From assembly GCA_947846985.1 (NCBI GenBank), contig CANTUZ010000002.1, positions 156,235,889-156,299,888 of the forward strand: a stretch of DNA of 64,000 nucleotides, written 5' to 3'. Under the pieces are notes generated by a model. The model was not told where the DNA came from and made no database searches. It saw only the letters and a program-made list of their open reading frames with translations. Of the stretch, positions 48,857 to 61,075 are shown in pieces (positions within the stretch are counted from its first letter, which is position 1; every line of letters starts with the position of its first letter). A program made the translations under genes and the position numbers. Source of the DNA: Fratercula arctica (lineage: Eukaryota; Chordata; Aves; Charadriiformes; Alcidae).

Positions 48857-50310
48857 TAGAATAAAATCATAGAACACATTGGGTTGGAAGGGACCTTTAA
48901 AGGTCACCTAGTCCACCCCTTCTGCAATAACCTGGGACATCTTCAGACAGATCAGACCCCTGACCAACACGACCTTGAATGTTTCCAGGCATGGTGGTCT
49001 ATCACCTCTCTGGGCAACCTGGGCCAGTGTTTCACCACCATTGTTGAAAAAATTTCTTCCTTATATCTAGTCTAAATCTCCCCTCGTTTAGTTTAAAACC
49101 ATTACCCCTCGTCCTATTGCAACAGGCCTTGCTAAAAAGTCTGTATCAATGTTTCTTATAAGTCCCCTTTAATCATTGGAAAGCCACAATAAGGTCTCCG
49201 CAGAAGAGCCTTCTCTTCTCCAGGCTGAACAACCCCAACTCTCTCAGCCTGTCCTCATAGCAGAGGTGCTCCAGCCCTCTCATAATTTTTGTGGCCTCCT
49301 CTGAACCCGCTCCAACAGGTCCATGTCTTTCCTGTATTGAGGGCCCCAGTCCTGTGACTCCAGGTGGGGGTCTAACCAGAGCGGAGCAGAGGGGCAGAAC
49401 CACCTCCCTCAAGCTGCTGGCCATGATTCTTGTGATGCAGCCCAGGATATGGTTGGTCTTCTGCGCTGCAAGTGCACATTGCCAGCTTGTGTCCCACTTT
49501 TCATGCACCAGTTACCCCCAAGTCCTTCTCGGCAGGGCTGCTCTCAATCCCTTCATCCCCCAGCCTGTATTGATACCAGGGGTTGCCCAGACCCATGTGC
49601 AGGACCTTGCACTTGGCCTTGTTGAACCCCATGAGGTTCACATGGGCCCACTTCTCGAGCCTGTCCAGGTCCCTCTCGATGGCATCCCGTCCCTCAGGTG
49701 TGTCGAACACACCACTCAGCTTGGTGTTGTCCACAAACTTGCTGAGTGTGCACTTGATCCCACTGTCTATGACACTGATGAAGATATTGAACAGTACTAG
49801 TCTCAATATGGACCCCTGAGGGACATCACTTGTCACTGATCTCCATCTGGACATTGAGCCCTTGACCATTACCCTCTGGATGTGACCATCCAACCAATTC
49901 CTCATTCGCCAAACAGTCCACCCATCAAATCCATCTCTCTCCAATGTAGAGAGAAGGATGTTGTGGGGGACTGTGTCAAAGGCCTTCCAGAAGTCCTGGT
50001 AGATGATATCCATTGCTCTTCCTTGGTCCACTGATGTAGTCACTCCAACACAGAAGGCCACGAGGTTGGTCAGGCAGGACTTGCCCTTGGTGAAGCCGTG
50101 CTGGCTGTCTTGAATCACCTTCCTGTTCTCCATGTGCCTTAGCATAGCTTCTAGGAGGATCTGTTCCATGATCTTCCCAGGCACAGAGGTGAGGCTGACA
50201 GGTCCCAGGGTCCTTCTTTGTACCGTATTTAAAAACGTGTGCAACGTTTCCCTTTTTACAGTCACCAGGGACTTCACCTGACTGCCATGACTTTTCAAAT
50301 ATCATGGAGA
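48857..50310 (-). mobile_element. CR1 LINE in the last DNAAF11 intron, longest copy
   Basis: This minus-strand copy (same sense as DNAAF11) runs from the RT N-terminal side near 50310 (plus-strand CTTTTCAAATATCATGGAGA) to a decayed 3' terminus at 48857 (plus-strand AATCATAGAACACATTGGG). The 3' tail (48857-49190) is older-looking than its RT section, but the join at 49190 corresponds to the normal CR1 order, so I treat it as one element. It lies between the exons at 51446 and 41447, far from both splice sites. Confidence 0.93.
49501..50298 (-). pseudogene. CR1 reverse-transcriptase fragment with damaged active site (second copy)
   Basis: A 265-residue open stretch carries the same motif series as the fragment at 34876: [44 protein letters not shown] and [11 protein letters not shown] in place of FADDTKLSG. 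It extends about 35 codons further upstream and continues into SPAEKDLG, where the other copy has a deletion. A second frame (49173-49508) continues with LAAQKTNHILGC and [20 protein letters not shown], so one frameshift separates the two halves near 49505. Not functional. Confidence 0.92.
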
Positions 50311-51445
50311 GTAAGTATCCACCATTTGGCTTGGAACTTTTAATAATTTTTCAAGTACTCAGTAATCAAGACAGTGCACTTGTAATCACTGTGCCTAAGG
50401 AAAGGGTGCAGTGTTTCTGGCTCATTAGGAATCTCAAAAAATACTTGCAGTCCCCCTATCATCTTGTCATCATGCAGGTCATTCAAGAAAAGAAGTCATG
50501 ACTCATCTTTATTGAAAATAAGAAATAAAAAGCAGGATTAATGACAACTGACTCTTGCAGGGCCATTTTGCCAGTCTCCTAAATATTGTGACCAAGAAGA
50601 ATACCCATGACCCATAATGCTATTTTTCACTAACTGTTTAGCCTTTCTATCAACCTGCACTACAATGAAATCAAACAAGGAAAAAAATGCAACACTTCAA
50701 ATAAAAACAGATAAATGGCTTAACAAACTTTGTTGTTACTATATCTTATTATGGTACGAATGTCATTGCCTATAGCAAGAGGAAAAGGAAAGATTAAAAG
50801 ATATATCATAGAATTTCTACTTAGGCTAAGTGCCCATCAGCCCTAGTGTCTATCTACAGCAATGGCTATTAACACTTGCTAAGAGGTAAAACAAAAAAAT
50901 GTGCATCACTGATATTTGCTTGCTTCTGGCAGTCATTACCTGCAAGATTTCAAAGCTGGAGTTTATATGACATTTAATAGGATGGATCTGTGTTATAAAA
51001 CATTGCGGAATTGCTTTTTGAACCTAGTTATTATTGCAGTAGCTCAACCCGTATACCAGTGAGCAAATACATTCATGAGAAGGATTTAAAATCATTGCTT
51101 TCTAAATGGTTTTCAGACTTGAGTTACACAGCAAGGAGCTTTGCAGAGGCAATTCTCGGTAGGTGATTTAGTGTTTAGTATCTATACCAGTTTAATAATC
51201 TGAACGAGCTGACAGAAAAACTGATCAGAAGAAATAAGTGCTTTTTTGACTCTGCTGTTGGAGCTGATTACTTCATAAAGAGCACCAGACAGGCCATTAG
51301 TTTAAAGCTTTTGGGCATAGTTTTATTCTATTCAAATCAATATTTTCATACTTTCAACAATAACATAATAAGAAGTGTATATCCTGGCATGTGAATAACA
51401 CACAGACAAAAAATAAAACTAATGCAAAAGAAAAAAAGGAATTAC

Positions 51446-51531
51446 CTTCTTGCATTTTTTTGTGATGTATTGCAGTCAGAATGTTTAACTGAAGTTGATA
51501 CTTTTTGCTTAGCCAGGATTATTTCTTTAGC
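51446..51531 (-). CDS. DNAAF11: DNAAF11 exon: variable segment after the CS domain
   Basis: This 86-base exon follows a TTTATTTTAG acceptor and ends before GTAATT. It encodes 28 codons plus two bases, beginning AKEIILAKQKVSTSVKHS and ending in a basic QKNAR before the split arginine. The corresponding part of the mammalian protein is similarly charged but poorly conserved, so the assignment rests mostly on position, phase fit to both neighbours, and the in-frame join to the conserved EKLEVDPSK of the last exon. It is the least conserved DNAAF11 exon here. Confidence 0.85.
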
Positions 51532-54500
51532 CTAAAATAAAAATAGACCGAAAAATAAGTCTCATAATAGTTGATATTTATGCTTGCAAGCATTTAAATA
51601 ATCTCTCAAAAATAGAGAAATTAAGAGGGTCTGAATAAATTTTCTCTTGTGACATTTACTCTTTCTGTTAGATATTAACACTCGTCACTCAGCATGAAGC
51701 AATCTATAAGGCAATTTTAACCAAATGATCTGAATGGAATTACATTAAAATATACATCTGAGTATATGTATATATATGTAAGTAATTAAATAGATGCATA
51801 TATTTGTATTTAAATATATGCTGTATAGTTTAGTACTATGTTAATAATGCACATTACTGATTTTCTCCATAACTAACTGGTTTATGATGTGCCTCCCACT
51901 TGCATCTCAGTTCTTCTGTCCATGTGCTAGTTCAGACATTTTTATTAAAGAATTTGCTGCAGTCTGAACTTCTTCTCACTCTTTAAAAAAGGGACTGGTG
52001 ACCACAAACTCCCTCAGCTCCTCTGCTAAAACAGAATCTCAAGTTCAAAGTCCAAGTGAATTCCTCTTCTCAAAGAAAACAAGTCCATCACTATTTTTCG
52101 GCCGAGGTTTTATTGGCAAAAGGATATCTCATGGCAAAAAGGTATCTCTTTCCCTTCTTAACAACATCATGAGAGAGGGACCTCTTAAGCATTTGAAAGG
52201 AAGGAGGAGAACAGGAACTGGACCAAATGGTTAATTTCATTGACATCTAGTACAACTGGTTTGAAAGTAGTCTGTTCCAGACGCCCAGTAAGCTTAACGT
52301 CTCCGTTCTAAAATCTGCAAGAAATAAAACAGATCCTGTAGCTTCTGTCATGCATTTCTGAAATTCATTGTCAAGGGGCTGTTCCCCTCTCATTCTATAT
52401 ATGCTCTGGTGAAGGAAAGGTTTTTTTTTGGGCCTTCCTTGTCTTCTCAGGAGGCCCTCTAGTGTTCTGTTCTTATAACAATAATTCATTCCTTTGAGTC
52501 TCTTGAGACTAATATTCCTTACTTTGCCCTCAGAGCACATCATCAGGGATGGTGAGGAAATTTGCTGATTCTGCAATCAACAGTAAAGGCTTCCTTGACA
52601 AGATGTGATCCTGGAACATAGGGAAGGGATAGGATTTGCCTTCTAGAACATTCATTATTAGTTATCAAATACTTTTGACCTAAAAACTCTTTTGCTCAAA
52701 AGGTACCCTACGACCTCTGTTCAAGAAAAAAAGAATAAGTGACACTGCCTAATTTTAATTCATTTTGAAACAAAACTCCGTATGTGAGCTTCATCAAGCC
52801 AGCAGTTGACTGTCCATCTCTTAGTGACATTGATCAAGTGAGGATAACTGTTCTGGAAAACAGAACCGCCATAGCTTCAGCTGTGGCCAAATATAACACT
52901 TTGGGCTCAGTAGGAAGATAATTGTATTTAAATTTAAAGCCTGTGATATATAGAAAGATATATAGAAAGGCAGACTAAATGAATACAATGAAGCTTTCTA
53001 AAAGTAATTCTATGAAACTTTTGCTAATAGTTGCATTAATCAGAAAACAGAAAGGAGGGCTATTTTAATATCATTATCAGAGAATTCTAGAAATGGATGT
53101 GTTACATAGAATGTGGAATATATTTGAGAAAAGAGAATTAATATGTGAAGACAACAGTTTTCAGCCGACTCATCTTTTCAATCCACAATTTTTTCCTACA
53201 GTGGTTTTCTTCTACAACAGGAATTCCACTGAGTAACAGAGTTTCCCTGAAACACATTCATTCCGAAGCATTAATAGATTTCTAAGGTTCCACAGCTATA
53301 TGTCTCCACATGCCTTTGACGGTAATGAAATATTACTGCACTTACCATTCCTAGATAAGTGAGAATTATATAGTGAAATTCTATCAAATAACCTTTACAC
53401 TGACATGCATAATATATACCACTCCTATTTTTAAATTAATTAAGGAATCTAACTCATTGATCTTAAGATTCTAAATGCTTTTGAAGGCCTAGGCAATAAA
53501 AAGTTGTCAGAATTCATTTGTGACTGATTATATAATAAAGAATTAATCAAAAAGTCCAAATTTTGCTCTCCGATTTACTAAAATAAGGAAAGTGAATTTT
53601 TAAAACATGACACAGAATGTCGCAGAACCCTAAATAAAAACTGCTTGCTAATAACAGTTTTTTGATGCTGTTTCTGAGACATTAATTAAAATGCAACTGG
53701 TGTAATCTACTGATGACATTTTACAAAATCACTGATTTAATATGCCAATTTTGGTCAAAGTCTATTAAAGAAACTCTCAGCTTTCAATTTTTCTGTATCA
53801 TCTGCAAAGATGATACTGCCAGAGCATAGAAGTTCAAAGTTTAAAACGCTTCGTCACACATATTTTTCCCAGAAAATGAAGCACGTACAATGTAGTCACT
53901 ATCAACTCTTTACTCATGCACAATCTCTGTACAGACAGTCATTACAGTATAAACACTAAACTTTAAAACTGTCACTATATGATTTCACTGAATGTGTCCT
54001 TGGTTTGTTTTGATGACCTTCCAAAACATGTTAGTAGACACTGCCTTAGAAAGATGCCCATTCTGCAGTGATTTACTGTGCAGTAAACAGTACATTTAAG
54101 AAAAGAAGGTGAAAATTATTTGCTTTCTTTTACTTCATGTGGAATTTACTGTCTCCAACATCTGTGGTATGGCAAGGTCATCGGAGAGGCAAGGAAAGAG
54201 GTTTTGGTTTTCATTTTAAAGGCTAGGGAACTATGAATATGCTGGAAGATGAATGGCAAAAGGTTTAGTAATCTGATCAGAAACTCACTAAAGCAAGTGA
54301 GAAACACTGAATTCAGTTAGCTTTCTGTTCTATTACCAAGAAGAGAGAGATCATTTCAGGTTAGTATTGCAAGAAGCATTTTATAGGAGACTATTTTTAG
54401 GTTTATAGCGTTTCATACATTTCTGTTACCCAAGGAATGTGCTAGGTCATTTACCTAGTTGCAAATAATCGTATATTTATAACAACTGTTTATCAGGAAG

Positions 54501-54960
54501 AAAATGGTTAAATATAGTGCAATATAGTCATTAGGCTTTTATTATCATTGATATAGGCTGAAAGAAGTTGCATGAACTCTGTTCTTCTTATTATCTTACT
54601 AAAAGGAACTCATATTATGCTGATGATCTCAAATTAGTATTCTCAAACATTGTTGATAACCTCAGCCATAATGTTCTTGAAAAAAATATTTATTGACCTT
54701 CCAGTTGTTACTAATATTCATTATACTTTGCTTCCTAGATTACATCCCATTAATACCAATAAAATTTGTACGGATAGAGAGCATCTGAAAAGGATATGTA
54801 TCCCAAAAATACAGTGTGTGCACTCTAATTCAGTTCTGAGGGAAGGGAACAGATTCTGTGACTGTGATATAGAACAAAGAGCAATATGTTTGTACCTGCT
54901 CCGTGCAATTGCTGCGATGCAGCACAAACCCATCTTTGGTCAGCAAATCAATGGAGTTCA

Positions 54961-55645
54961 CAGGATCACAGACTCACAGAATGGTTCAGGTTGGACAGCA
55001 CATCTAGAGGTCATCTGGTCCAACCCCCCTGCTCAAGCAGGGCCACCTAGAGCCAGTTGCCCAGTTGTCCAGAAGGCTTTTGAATATCTCCAGGTAAATG
55101 GAAACTCCACAACCTCCCTGGGCAACCTGTGCCAGTGCTCAGCCACCCTCACAGTAAAAAGGTGTTTCCAGATGTTCAGAGGGAACCTCCTGTGTTTCAG
55201 TCTGTGCCCATTGCCTCTGGTCCCATCACTGGGCACCACTGAAAAGAGCCTGGCTCTGTCCTCTCTGCGCCCTCCCTTCAGGTATTTATATGTATTAATA
55301 AGATCCACTTGAGCCTTCTCTAGGCTGAACAGCCCCAGCTCTCAGCCTTTCCTCATAGGAGAGATGCTTCAGTCCCTTAATTATCTTTGCGGCCCTTCGA
55401 TGGACTGTCTCCAGTATGTCCACATCTCTTCTGTACTAGGGAGCTCAGCACTGGACACTACTTCAAGTGTGTCTCACCAATGTTGAAGAGAGGGAAAGGA
55501 CTGCCTCCCTTAGCCTGCTGGCAACACTCCTAATGCAGCCTAGGATACAATTAACCTTCTTTGGCAGAAGAAGACATTGCCAGCTCATGTTCAACTTGAT
55601 GTCCACCAAGATTCCCACATCCTTTTCTGCAAAGCTGCAAGTTTT
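54961..55645 (-). mobile_element. CR1 LINE 3' end in a DNAAF11 intron
   Basis: Plus-strand ACAGACTCACAGAATGGTTCAGG marks the 3' end. The coding end is read on the minus strand from about 55308 ([20 protein letters not shown], then [12 protein letters not shown]), and the region further upstream resembles the KDVGILVDIKLNMSWQC segment. Two frameshifts break it. It is of the same general subfamily as the 24.9 and 37.3 kb copies but clearly older. Same sense as DNAAF11. Confidence 0.93.
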
Positions 55646-57222
55646 TGCATACATTGGCAATGAAGATATTAGACTACACAGGATTCCATTCATGCATATC
55701 TCTGTCTCCCAGCTACACAACTAGTTTTTAACCAAACCAAGGCAAAACTCAGAACATCAACTCAGTTATTCTAGAGAGCTTCTCTCTCCTCAGGTCTCAC
55801 AAATAGCTGTGAATCATGACATTCTGAGATGAAACAGGCTCCAGACCCTCAGGCTAGGTAAAATATGTACGTGTAGCTAAAATATCAAGGTAGGTGAAAC
55901 ATAGGTGAAATATAAAGTTAATAGTGGAATAAAGGCAGCTCTCAATCACAATATGAAGAGATAATATTCATATTGCCAATTTAGGTTTGACTTTCTAGGC
56001 AGGCAGCAGATTTGAATATATCTAGAAACTCTGAAATATTTACATTTTCTAAGGCACTGATCATCCACAAAGAGACTAGGAAGATGTATGAGTAATAAAA
56101 GCAGGTTATGGGACAGAAAACTGATAGTACTTGAAATATCCAAAAGACAAGTAAATAGTAAACAAAACTGTTCAGAAACATTTCAAAATTACTTTATCCA
56201 AAATGGCAAATGTCAAGGCTGCAGTTTCAAAGAAATAGATTTAGGAAAGCATAAATTCTCATATGAGTGGATTTTGAACAAAATACAGATCTTAACCAAA
56301 TGAGTACAATTTTCATCATTCTTCAAGCTCCTGGGGAAACTGCATGCTTGATGCTGCAGTGACAGTTTGTGATTTAATGAGAGGCTGTCCATATAGGGAA
56401 AGACAGATGGTATGGGACTGGAGCGCAGAAGAAAACATAGAAGGTATAGAACCACAAGGGGAAAAAGCCAGAAGCTGAAAAACAGCTTTTTAGTTACAGA
56501 TACTAGTTGTGTAGTCTTAGAATTAAATCAAAGCACAAAAAGAAAGAAACGACCCCTAATAGCAGCCGAAGGTTCATCCTTCAGAAGAAAATGCCGTTAT
56601 TGATATATCCTGGCAGATTCATATGTATCACCATGTCCCACTGCTCCTATGCAGCACAGAAACTTACTGGAGGGCAGAAGGGTCAGGCTAGAGCACCAAG
56701 AATTTGGTTTTTTCCTATAACTATCCTTGGACAGGGTTACCCTATTTCTGAAAGCCAAAAATATATGACGTAGTCTTAGAGGCCTCAAAAGCAGCCCAAC
56801 TTTCCAAAGGTATAATGGTATAAGAGCATGATGCTGGAGTTGATTAACCTCTCCCACAGCTCCCAGAACCTCACCGTTCTCACCTCCAGAACTCTACCTT
56901 CCTAAAACTTCCAGCTCCCTGTCTGCTCCAATCCCCTCAGTCTGTCTCTGCTTTTCCTGCAGGTCCAAGAACCCAGTCTTGTACCAGACAACACCAAGTC
57001 CTACCTTAAATGCCTTCTTGTTTATGCCAGCATCCCACCCGTTAAGCCCCAAACTTCAAGGTACCTCTGTCACTCAGATTCCTTCTGCCCCTTGTCTTAT
57101 TCTGGTTCACACTGCTGCATATTCCCTGTATTTAAGTTCTAATGCCCTTTAAACTTTGAGTGGTCGCTGGCTGGCCACCTGTTACCTCACTCACTGCCTA
57201 CTTCTGTAAGGCATGACCTCCA

Positions 57223-57528
57223 AGGTGGAGAGGGACTTCTCACAAGGGCATGTAGTGATAGGACAAGGCCGAATGGTTTAAACTACAATAGGGTAGATTA
57301 GATATCAGGAAGAAATTTTTCACTATGAGGGTGGTGAGGCACCAGAACAGGTTGCCCAGGGAAGTTGTAGATGCCCCATTCCTGGAAGTGTTCAAGACCA
57401 GGCTGGATGGGGCTTTGAGCAACCTGGTCGACTGGGAGGTGCCCCTGCCCAGGGCAGGGGGGTTGGAACTAGATGATCTTTAAGGTCCCTTCTAACCCAA
57501 ACCATTCTGTGATTCTATGGTTCTATGA
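57223..57528 (+). mobile_element. CR1 LINE 3' end in a DNAAF11 intron, antisense to the gene
   Basis: About 300 bases of CR1 3' end on the plus strand: AAGGGCATGTAGTGATAGGAC, then a broken coding end around AGGAAGAAATTTTTCACTATGAGG, a typical GGTTGGAACTAGATGATCTTTAAGG 3' UTR, and two octamers ATTCTATGGTTCTATG at 57511-57526. It lies about 960 bases from the exon ending at 58492. Confidence 0.94.
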
Positions 57529-58491
57529 AAATACCACTTAGGTATCTAGGGTAAAAGCTACATTTACTGAAACCATAGGAGAACACACAGTGGAGAGGAA
57601 ATAAAGTGGACATACCTATCAGTTTGCTCTCATTTACACTGCAAGAACTGGGCTGGGCAGGGAAGAGAGAGAATACAAAACACATTTGAAGCCAATTTCC
57701 TTTTACTTGCCAGCAGAATTCTCAACTGACTCTAATTCTGATCAGCACGACACCATACAGGCAAACATCAGAGCATGGGTGAGATAGGAGAGAAAGAATT
57801 AAGAATATTAGTGTAATATGACTTCTAGCCAGGCTTCTTTAAGTACTATGGACTGGTGTGCAGCATTTTTCAGTTGAAACACCATGTTGTCCCAACATTC
57901 TTGCTCTGTGATTACATATACTTGGTACAGCCGGTCAGTGGATCCTTTCCAGCCAGGGAGAACACGAAGGGAAAATGAATTAAGCAACTCTTGTTCCGAT
58001 CACCTGAGATGTGAGAGTACTATATCATTCCTGTCCTTGAATCAAAAGGTAATCTTCCCACATGTGTGTGCCACAGAAATTTTGAAAAATGGATTTGTTT
58101 TTATTATTGGAAAAAAAAGTAGTTAAGTTGCTTATTTTCAGTTATTTGAAAAATACACCTTCTTACACATTTGCACAATACTGCATGTTTTGCAGAGTCT
58201 CTTTTCATATATAAAAAGCTGGTTCTGTTGAAAATGAAGGAAATACAAAGACTTCTGTTAATACTGATTTTCATAATGTTCCTTTAAATAGATCTTAAAT
58301 CCTAAGGTTTGTCTGTATGATTAAATTGTCTTTCTGGAATGTTCCTTTTTTGGAAAATATGTCCTGATGGGAAAAGCTAGACTGAATAACTGTAGCTAGC
58401 CAGATGTTACCTGTAACTCCGAAACATTCCCAAGGTACTCTCAACATTTTAGGTATCTTTGTACAATGCCTGCTCAGATTATTTTACATAC

Positions 58492-58587
58492 CTTTGGCAT
58501 GCTGACAACTAAGTGCCCCGTTGTTTGTGATCTTTTAGCAGAGCTGCTGTCTGGCTTCACTTCCTCAGGGAGAACAAGCTGAAATGG
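58492..58587 (-). CDS. DNAAF11: DNAAF11 exon: end of CS/p23-like domain
   Basis: This 96-base exon (32 codons, phase 0 in and out) lies between a TTTTCTCATAG acceptor and a GTATGTAAA donor. It encodes [18 protein letters not shown], then a segment ending VVSMPK. The family-typical loop with [16 protein letters not shown] is retained, as is the closing strand of the CS fold. The next in-frame exon is 7 kb away at 51531; that intron holds CR1 copies at 54.96-55.65 kb and 57.22-57.53 kb. Confidence 0.95.
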
Positions 58588-59428
58588 CTATGAGAAAATA
58601 TGAAATTGAAGTATATCATGCTAAAATATCTTTTTTTTTTTTTTTCAACCTGGACAGAACATATGCAGAAACATCAAGAAACATCACTGTCATGTCCTTT
58701 GATCTTAAGCACAATATAGGTCTAAATCCTCTCACTTTATATGTAGTATTACTAATCCTAATAAATGATTAGCATGCTAAACAGCTTTTACTTACAAGTA
58801 AATTCGTATGTATATTCCTGAATTGCTGTCATTCCTGAAGTGACATTTCTAAAGAAAGTTATAAAACGATGCTTGACTTATATTAGCAATTAAATGTGAA
58901 AGATTATCCAGCCTGTTTCAGAGGTAAAGTAATTCTGAAGTTTTGTTTATGCAGTTGGTACAGTCAAAAATAGGGATTTTGGTTTACTAAGTACTTTGAA
59001 TTTTTTTCAAAACATTGATGATAAAATCAAAACTAATGAGAAGAAAGAAAACTGGAACAACATTTTAAATGCCCTTTCAAAAGAATATACATCCATTTGT
59101 TTCTGTCAGCTATAAATTCCAGATTGTAAAATTGCTAAATTCTAGCCTAGGGCAACTGGGAAGCTCTCTTCTTTGGTGAATTATGGTACGCTGTGTGAGG
59201 GGAATAAGAAGAGAGAAGGAGAGAAATTTCATTTCAGGCTTTGCCTGTCTTCTGGTTAGGTCTTCCACAGTTTATGTGTGGTCCAAAATAATGCAAGTAT
59301 GAACGAACATTTTTTATGCATAGGTGCACACGGTCAGTAACTCATAAAAGTCAGTTCCAGAGTCCACTGAATAACTACGGTAAGCATTAATTCTTGATTT
59401 GAAATGAATGTAGTAAGAAAACACTAAC
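58588..59428 (-). other. DNAAF11 intron, 841 bases
   Basis: A GT-AG intron inside the CS-domain coding region, with the poly(T) run at 58631. Nothing else seen. Confidence 0.85.
58631..58645. repeat. Poly(T) run of 15
   Basis: A pure T run about 45 bases upstream (in gene sense) of the DNAAF11 exon that starts at 58587; on the gene strand it is poly(A), so it is not a pyrimidine tract for that exon. Confidence 0.85.
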
Positions 59429-59498
59429 CTTTCCCTTCACCAGTACTCGTATGTAAGTTGGCTGGACATCAACATCAAGCAGAGAAGTGTCCAAGTGT
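59429..59498 (-). CDS. DNAAF11: DNAAF11 exon: core of CS/p23-like domain
   Basis: This 70-base exon completes the split arginine codon and then encodes [17 protein letters not shown] followed by VKGK, with the donor GTTAGT after the last lysine codon. The [11 protein letters not shown] stretch is the most recognisable part of the DNAAF11 CS-like domain and is the main basis for naming the gene. It exits in phase 0, in register with the next exon at 58587. Acceptor: TTCTGAAG, with a weak pyrimidine tract. Confidence 0.95.
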
Positions 59499-61009
59499 CT
59501 TCAGAATGAGACATAAATAAATGAATCAATCTACAGTACAGTCCAGTAAATAAGCAGTGTACACCCTATAGCTCTTAAATGATGATTTCACAGCTTATAA
59601 ACTACAAACTTTAATTTCAGTTATTAATTTCTATGAAATGTTATTAGGATTTAATGTCTTTGGAAGAAAAATACAATCTTCCTGTGTGTTCACAGAATGT
59701 CAATTAAAATAATGTCTAAATTCTGTCAAGTCCACCACATCAGCTATTGTGTAACTGCAAGAATTCAAAATCTCTGTGGAAAATTAAAAGGTATATCTTC
59801 TATTAATGTGGTGCTTCACATTCATATGAAAATTAATTTATTTGCTATTTAAAATTGTAAAAGTATTTTATTACTTTTCTTTCTGAAGACTTAACTAGTA
59901 AATTTATAATGAGTTCTTTTTTTTGCACAGAATTTGCTGGAAACCAATGAACAGAAATACTTTATATGCCCAGAAAACACAGTACTTTTAAATTTCAGTA
60001 CTGTCAAACAAAATTTGTGACCTGTAAAAGCTCCACTGTAATATCTACTCTTCATCATGTGACAAATACATTCATGTTTCTGTGACCTACTAGTGAACGC
60101 ACAAGTACTTATTCCCTATTTCCCTTCTGTTATGAAGTTAATTCTCAGATGAATTTTTCAAACTTTTTAGTTTGCATTTCTCACAAGGAAGCAGAGAATA
60201 TTACAACATGTCCAACATTTTATTGCACCTGAACAGATTTTCAGAGGCTCCAAAAGGAACATGGAGCAGGCCTCTTTTGGGGGAAATTAATGAGCTTTAA
60301 GGGAAGAACACCTGGCATGAATAGTGTTTCTGTGCTATAAAACTAGTTCAAGCTTTATTCTAACAGTTCCTATTATGGGTAAGTAAGCTGGTGGGTTTAC
60401 AGCCCTTTCCTGAAGTGTGGGCAAGGCCACTGTACTGCTTAGTAGTATGTACTATCAAATAGTTGTCTGGTTTTCTTGTCATATTTTGGCCTGGTTCAAC
60501 CAAAATTCTTCCAGGCAATGTCCTGGCACAGTTTGGGAAGTAGCATGGGCCACGGACTCTTTCCAGAAAGCAAGGAAAGTAAGACAAGGCTAACCTACTC
60601 TGTCTTGGGAAGGAGAAGAATTTAACTAGAAGGACATGAACTCTACTGGAGCACTTCTAGGGTCTGAGAATGGGCAAAAACCCCATTCCCTAGTATGCAA
60701 ATGAAGAATGGAAAAGATTTTACATAAAAGCACAGGTGTGGAGGAAACCTGCTTGTGGAATGCAGGAAAGATCAATTCCCAAAAGGACTATTAGACTCAT
60801 TCAGGAGTAACAGAACAGTCTGAAAGGTTTTTGGTTTATTCAGCTTCATTTCTTTGGCACAAACTTCAAGATTGATTTGATTACCCCCTATGTTACTTGT
60901 TTTCCTCTCATTCTTTGCTTTCCTCTCATTACAGAGAGGAGTATATTTGAAACGCTGTGTATTAGAATTTAAGAATGGCAAAAATTAAGAGGAAAAAAAA
61001 AATACTGAC
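59499..61009 (-). other. DNAAF11 intron, 1.5 kb
   Basis: A GT-AG intron inside the CS-domain coding region. No repeat or other coding block recognised. Confidence 0.85.
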
Positions 61010-61075
61010 CTGTAAACAGCAAGATCCAAGATGATTTGGTTGTTTTCTTCATCATCTTTCAAAGAGAAATGAAGC
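61010..61075 (-). CDS. DNAAF11: DNAAF11 exon: start of CS/p23-like domain
   Basis: This 66-base exon begins after a TTATTATTAG acceptor and ends before the donor GTCAGT. Its translation contains LHFSLKDDEENNQ and ends DLAVYR with the last arginine codon split across the intron. This matches the first beta strands of the DNAAF11 CS-like domain: an acidic DDE turn followed by a hydrophobic strand. Phase is two bases carried over from the previous exon (AA+G, lysine) and two carried out (AG+A, arginine), which fits both neighbours exactly. Confidence 0.9.

Larger units (their letters stand above)
41448..51445 (-). other. DNAAF11 last intron
   Basis: A 10-kb GT-AG intron holding the CR1 at 48857-50310, the exon-like block at 47019-47166 and several A-rich tracts. 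Other frames here (for example 42648-42956 plus) have no splice or family support. Confidence 0.8.
51532..58491 (-). other. DNAAF11 intron with two CR1 copies
   Basis: A 7-kb GT-AG intron. Contains CR1 3' ends at 54961-55645 (sense) and 57223-57528 (antisense). The 109-codon minus frame at 52247-52576 lacks support as an exon. Confidence 0.8.

Noticed and set aside
50807..50850. Another TCATAGAAT string resembling a CR1 terminus
   Set aside because: The match ends after the octamer; probably chance.
52247..52576. Minus-strand frame of 109 codons in a DNAAF11 intron
   Set aside because: Right strand, but no acceptor/donor pair gives a phase that fits the neighbouring exons, and no homology was recognised.
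54650..55312. Plus-strand frame of 220 codons
   Set aside because: Its second half is the antisense of a CR1 3' end; the first half is unremarkable.
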